A stretch of 64,000 nucleotides of DNA from NCBI GenBank assembly GCA_003149065.1, contig QGFZ01000002.1, positions 784,899 through 848,898 of the forward strand, read 5' to 3'. Below, piece by piece: positions 60,580-64,000 of this stretch. The stretch is from Ruminococcaceae bacterium R-25 (GTDB lineage Bacteria > Bacillota > Clostridia > Saccharofermentanales > Saccharofermentanaceae). Each line of letters begins with the position of its first letter. The first letter of the stretch is position 1. The translations under genes were made by a program, and so were the position numbers. Under the pieces are notes generated by a model. It did no database searches. It was not told the origin of the DNA and saw only the letters and a list, made by a program, of their open reading frames with translations.

Positions 60580-62946
60580 ATGGAAAATCTGGCTGTTAAG
60601 TTTTCGGCTGTAACTCTTGTGTTGTCGATGATGATATCAGTTGCATCATGCGGCAAGAATCCGGGCAAGAATGTAAGAAAGGTCTCTGAAGATTCACCGT
60701 GGTTTGATGCAAACATTATTGAATTCGAAACCGGTGCCGATAAAGAAAAGAGTATTAATTATGGAAACAATAGTTTCGCCGGTTCTGATGAAAAGTATTA
60801 TGTGGTCAGTACTAGCGGCGAATACGAGAATCTGGGCGAATTTGATTATGATAAACAATATGATAACAACCTCTATTTTGTTTCCGTTGTTGACCGTAAG
60901 ACTAATGAGACAGTCAGGGTCATAGATCTGAAGAAAGATTTTTCTAAATTTGAGCATTTTATTGATACTGTTTATTATTCTGATGAGATCATAACTGCCA
61001 GAACCGGAATGTACGAGAGGAATTATGATCCGAATACAGGTTTGCTTTTAGCTGAAAGAAAACGTGGTGAAAAGACCAATGCCGGAAATGCAGGTGACGA
61101 AGAACCGTCTTTTTCCAAGTTCTATAAAGTCGGTGATTACAATATCGAGCTGATATCGTTTCAGATGAACGACAACCGTTTTTATTACAATATCAAGATC
61201 AAAGCGCCTGATGGGAAAGTTAATACTGTTGAAGTCAAGAGAATAGATAAAAGTATTAATATACCTGCTGTTTTGGCTGTTGATGATACAAAGGCACTTG
61301 TTCCGGTAAGGATTAAAAATGATACCGAGTATTATGAACTGGATTTGACTTCCGGTGAGATGATCCTGTCAGATTCAAAAGATTATGAATGGATGGATTC
61401 ATCTGCGTTTTTTACTGCAGTTCCCGGTCCCGATGGAATGATGTATTACAAGGCATCACACGGAATCTCCAGATTAAATGCCAAGACAAAGGCGATAGAA
61501 GAAGTCTTCAAATATAGTTGGTGCGATCTTAATGAGGGATTGATCAGTAATTTTGAATTGATCGAATGCTCGGAAGACAGGATCCTTCTTTGCGGTCTCT
61601 ATGATAGTTCAAGCACATATGAAGGTCAGAAAATTGATAAGGGACATCTTATAGAGTTTACCAGAGCGGAAAAGAATCCTAATGCCGGAAAAATAATCCT
61701 GGAGCTATATACTCCCAGAGGCATCAATGAAATAACCGGAGAGGCCATCTCGATTTTTAATGAGAATAATGCCCAATGCTTTATTGAGATCTCTAGCAGG
61801 TATGATCGCAGCGATTACTATGATAGTTATGCCTATGACGATAAAAACTACGATGTTGAGGAACTGGCAAGGATCCGGGGAAGTGCAGGCCTTAGCAACA
61901 GGTTGGCCATAGATATCATGAACGGAGAAGGTCCTGACATATTGATGGATGTGAGCAGTTACGGACAACTCAACAATCAAAATTGTCTTGTTGATCTTTC
62001 ACCGTATCTGAAGGATCTTAAGTCTGATAAGTATTTTACCAACATCATTGAAGGTTCTAAAACTGAAGGAAAGCTTTATCAATTGCCGGTCAGCTTCTAT
62101 ATCGAAGGAATAATGACCAAAACGAAAAATGTCGGCAGTTCCGGTAAGGGCTTTACGTTCGATGAGTATACGAAGTTCATATATGATACAGGGAACGGAA
62201 AAGATCCTATTTACTTTGGACAATCTGTTTATTTTGCAATGCTGTTTAATTATATGAAGGATGAGTTTATTGCAAATGGTAAAGTCTATCTGTCGAACGA
62301 AAAGTTCGCTCAAATCGCTGATTTCGTCAGAGATAATGTCCGTGAAGAAGGCGGTTCGTCCAATGAACAAGATCCTAACTCTATCCCGCAAGCTGTCTAT
62401 AAAGATTATTGCGGAGGCATTGGCGGTTATTTCGCTGAAGGAATGAGCGTGGCTTCCTGGGGCCTGGGTGTGACAATAGCAGGACTTCCTTCATTTGACG
62501 GAAGGGGACCGAGATTTATACCAACCTGCTCTGTTGCGGTTTCAGCCCAGGCTTCTGACATAAAGGCGTGTGCAGAATTTGTTAATGTTCTTTTGTCAGA
62601 TGAAATACAAACAAAGATTGCTATGAACGATTCTTTTGTGACGAGCAGAGAGGCATTTAAAAAGGCAGGGGAATCAGCAATTCAGTATTACAGCAATGGT
62701 GGAAACCTCACTAACGGAGGTAATGGATATAGTTCTTCCGGATTTGGACGAGAATTCACCTCTGAGGATGTAGCCTTTGTTGAAAAGATTATATTGAGCT
62801 GTTCTCAAATAAAGACTGAAGATTCTGATATCAGCATAATTCTCATTGAGGAGATGCCGGCCTACTTCTTAGGACAGAAAGATCTGGATGCAGTTATCAA
62901 GATCGCTCAGAACAGGATCCAGAAAGTGTTGGATGAGCGTGGATAA
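60580..62946 (+). CDS. Large extracellular solute-binding-type lipoprotein (paralogue)
   Basis: 788 residues. Lipobox SVASC (Cys about 24), an N-terminal beta-rich domain (about 45-380) and a C-terminal solute-binding domain (EAISIFNENNAQCFIEIS, LAIDIMNGEGPDILMDV, EGKLYQLPVSFYIEG), with the final QKVLDERG. It matches the protein at 19761-22163 over its length. It starts 15 bases after the anti-sigma gene, so the sigma/anti-sigma/binding-lipoprotein genes form one operon. A plausible reading is a ligand sensor that controls the sigma factor, rather than an ABC transport component. Confidence 0.75.
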   Translation: MENLAVKFSAVTLVLSMMISVASCGKNPGKNVRKVSEDSPWFDANIIEFETGADKEKSINYGNNSFAGSDEKYYVVSTSGEYENLGEFDYDKQYDNNLYFVSVVDRKTNETVRVIDLKKDFSKFEHFIDTVYYSDEIITARTGMYERNYDPNTGLLLAERKRGEKTNAGNAGDEEPSFSKFYKVGDYNIELISFQMNDNRFYYNIKIKAPDGKVNTVEVKRIDKSINIPAVLAVDDTKALVPVRIKNDTEYYELDLTSGEMILSDSKDYEWMDSSAFFTAVPGPDGMMYYKASHGISRLNAKTKAIEEVFKYSWCDLNEGLISNFELIECSEDRILLCGLYDSSSTYEGQKIDKGHLIEFTRAEKNPNAGKIILELYTPRGINEITGEAISIFNENNAQCFIEISSRYDRSDYYDSYAYDDKNYDVEELARIRGSAGLSNRLAIDIMNGEGPDILMDVSSYGQLNNQNCLVDLSPYLKDLKSDKYFTNIIEGSKTEGKLYQLPVSFYIEGIMTKTKNVGSSGKGFTFDEYTKFIYDTGNGKDPIYFGQSVYFAMLFNYMKDEFIANGKVYLSNEKFAQIADFVRDNVREEGGSSNEQDPNSIPQAVYKDYCGGIGGYFAEGMSVASWGLGVTIAGLPSFDGRGPRFIPTCSVAVSAQASDIKACAEFVNVLLSDEIQTKIAMNDSFVTSREAFKKAGESAIQYYSNGGNLTNGGNGYSSSGFGREFTSEDVAFVEKIILSCSQIKTEDSDISIILIEEMPAYFLGQKDLDAVIKIAQNRIQKVLDERG

Positions 62947-62951
62947 GGGCG

Positions 62952-62967
62952 AAGTGGAAAGCCACTT
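62952..62967 (+). other. Small hairpin after the binding-lipoprotein gene
   Basis: AAGTGG-AAAG-CCACTT is a perfect 6-bp hairpin 6 bases after the stop. It has no T-run, so it is not a convincing intrinsic terminator, but may mark the transcript end. Confidence 0.4.
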
Positions 62968-63066
62968 AAGAAGTTGAGAAGCGATTGGGTTTATGATGCG
63001 TATTGTTTTCTCGCCTGAAGCGTTATAACTATTGCAAATAGTAGTAAGTTTAGTCGTAAGCAAATG

Positions 63067-63101
63067 AAAAACCTCTCAAACAATGCGTTTGAGAGGTTTT
63101 T
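63067..63101 (-). terminator. Terminator downstream of tRNA-Ser
   Basis: AAAAACCTCTCAAAC and GTTTGAGAGGTTTTT form a 15-bp stem with a 5-base loop, immediately after the CCA end on the minus strand; the T-rich side provides the tail. Confidence 0.85.
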
Positions 63102-63191
63102 GGCGGAGAAGGGGGGATTCGAACCCCCGCGCCAGTTGCCCGACCTAAAGCTTTAGCAAAGCCTCCCCTTCGGCCTCTTGGGTACTTCTCC
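63101..63191 (-). tRNA. tRNA-Ser (anticodon GCU), CCA encoded
   Basis: On the minus strand the sequence starts GGAGAAG and closes with CTTCTCC-G-CCA, a 7-bp acceptor stem. The T arm is GGGGG-TTCGAAT-CCCCC and the D arm is CCC/GGG with AGGCCG between. The anticodon loop is TTGCTAA with anticodon GCT, reading AGC/AGU. A long variable arm of serine class (TAGGTCGGGCAACTGGC) is present. It is antisense to the rRNA transcription direction. Confidence 0.95.
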
Positions 63192-63362
63192 GTGCCTGCG
63201 AAAAGAATAATAACATAAAGGCATTTTATTTGCCACTCTAAAAGCAAATGTAATGGAATAAGTCTTTTCAAGCAGGCTTTGAGGTTGTAAAATGGCGTCC
63301 TGTTAAAGTGGTATTAATTTTAAATATAAAGAAAAAAAGTCTTAAAAACACAAAAAAAGCCC

Positions 63363-63391
63363 TTGACAGAATGGGTCTGCCGAATTACAAT
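63363..63391 (+). promoter_or_regulatory. rRNA operon promoter
   Basis: TTGACA (63363-63368) and TACAAT (63386-63391) are 17 bases apart, about 165 bases before the mature 16S start. The leader between contains a hairpin of ATTGAGCC with GGCTCTCAAT (63533-63555) that could pair with the 3' flank as a processing stem. Confidence 0.75.
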
Positions 63392-63556
63392 TATCGAGCA
63401 CTTTGACGACGGCACACACAAAATGAGCCACGAAATCAAAGGAATGCGCGGATCTTGAAAATTGAATAGAATGCAAAACTTGAAGTAAAACGGACCTTTT
63501 TCAATTCTATGAATTGAGTTTTTAAATAAGTAATTGAGCCAAACATGGCTCTCAAT

Positions 63557-64000
<444 letters not shown>

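Overview
The window is a chromosomal stretch of an anaerobic, low-to-moderate GC Clostridia-type Firmicute. The evidence is the 5' part of a 16S rRNA gene at the right edge with a Clostridia-like sequence, strong AGGAGG-type ribosome binding sites, frequent TTG/GTG starts, maturases for [FeFe] hydrogenase, an Rrf2-type sulfur regulator, many diderm-unlike lipoproteins with lipobox cysteines, and no respiratory genes. Family-level placement cannot be made safely by eye; an Oscillospiraceae/Saccharofermentans-like lineage is only a guess. No prophage, IS element or CRISPR array was seen.

Layout. 0-5.8 kb: acetyltransferases, an S41 peptidase, a transglutaminase-like lipoprotein, a ferritin-like diiron protein and a lipoprotein. 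6-10.2 kb: an aldo/keto reductase-ferredoxin protein, a 64-bp tandem repeat, then the hydrogenase maturation operon (TM1266-like, hydE, hydF; no hydG). 10.1-15.4 kb: a hybrid sensor kinase and a c-di-GMP phosphodiesterase with a degenerate GGDEF domain. 15.5-19.7 kb: an anion transporter, two small proteins and an NAD-salvage operon (Nudix-type regulator, NMN adenylyltransferase, PnuC) with a palindrome placed between -35 and -10. 19.7-25.7 kb: a large solute-binding lipoprotein, a MutS-like ATPase and a three-gene operon of uncertain role.

25.7-37 kb is the most interesting part: a sulfur block. An Rrf2 regulator is divergent from iscS-iscU. Then come a reverse-transsulfuration pair, a methionine ABC transporter split over two operons (metNI and metQ), and a glutamate-cysteine ligase with an EgtC-like amidohydrolase. 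Three promoters share one palindrome that contains the -35 hexamer. Two of them are followed by a short reading frame rich in Cys and Met codons, a segment able to pair with the left arm of a downstream terminator, and the terminator itself. This has the layout of ribosome-mediated transcription attenuation by cysteine, layered on Rrf2 control.

37-42.6 kb: a GNAT enzyme, an HTH regulator, a second MutS-like ATPase with a DUF4026-type partner, an HNH nuclease and small proteins. 42.7-48.8 kb: a polyamine operon (arginine decarboxylase, SpeE-like, agmatinase, carboxyspermidine dehydrogenase and decarboxylase) behind a roughly 370-nt structured leader that ends in a terminator. 48.9-57.6 kb: an island of small, mostly uncharacterised genes (lipoproteins, NADAR, DUF1266-like, TPR proteins). 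57.6-63 kb: an orphan sugar permease, a phosphoribosyltransferase, and a sigma factor/anti-sigma/solute-binding lipoprotein operon whose last gene is a paralogue of the one at 20-22 kb. 63-64 kb: tRNA-Ser (GCU) on the minus strand, an rRNA promoter and the start of 16S rRNA.
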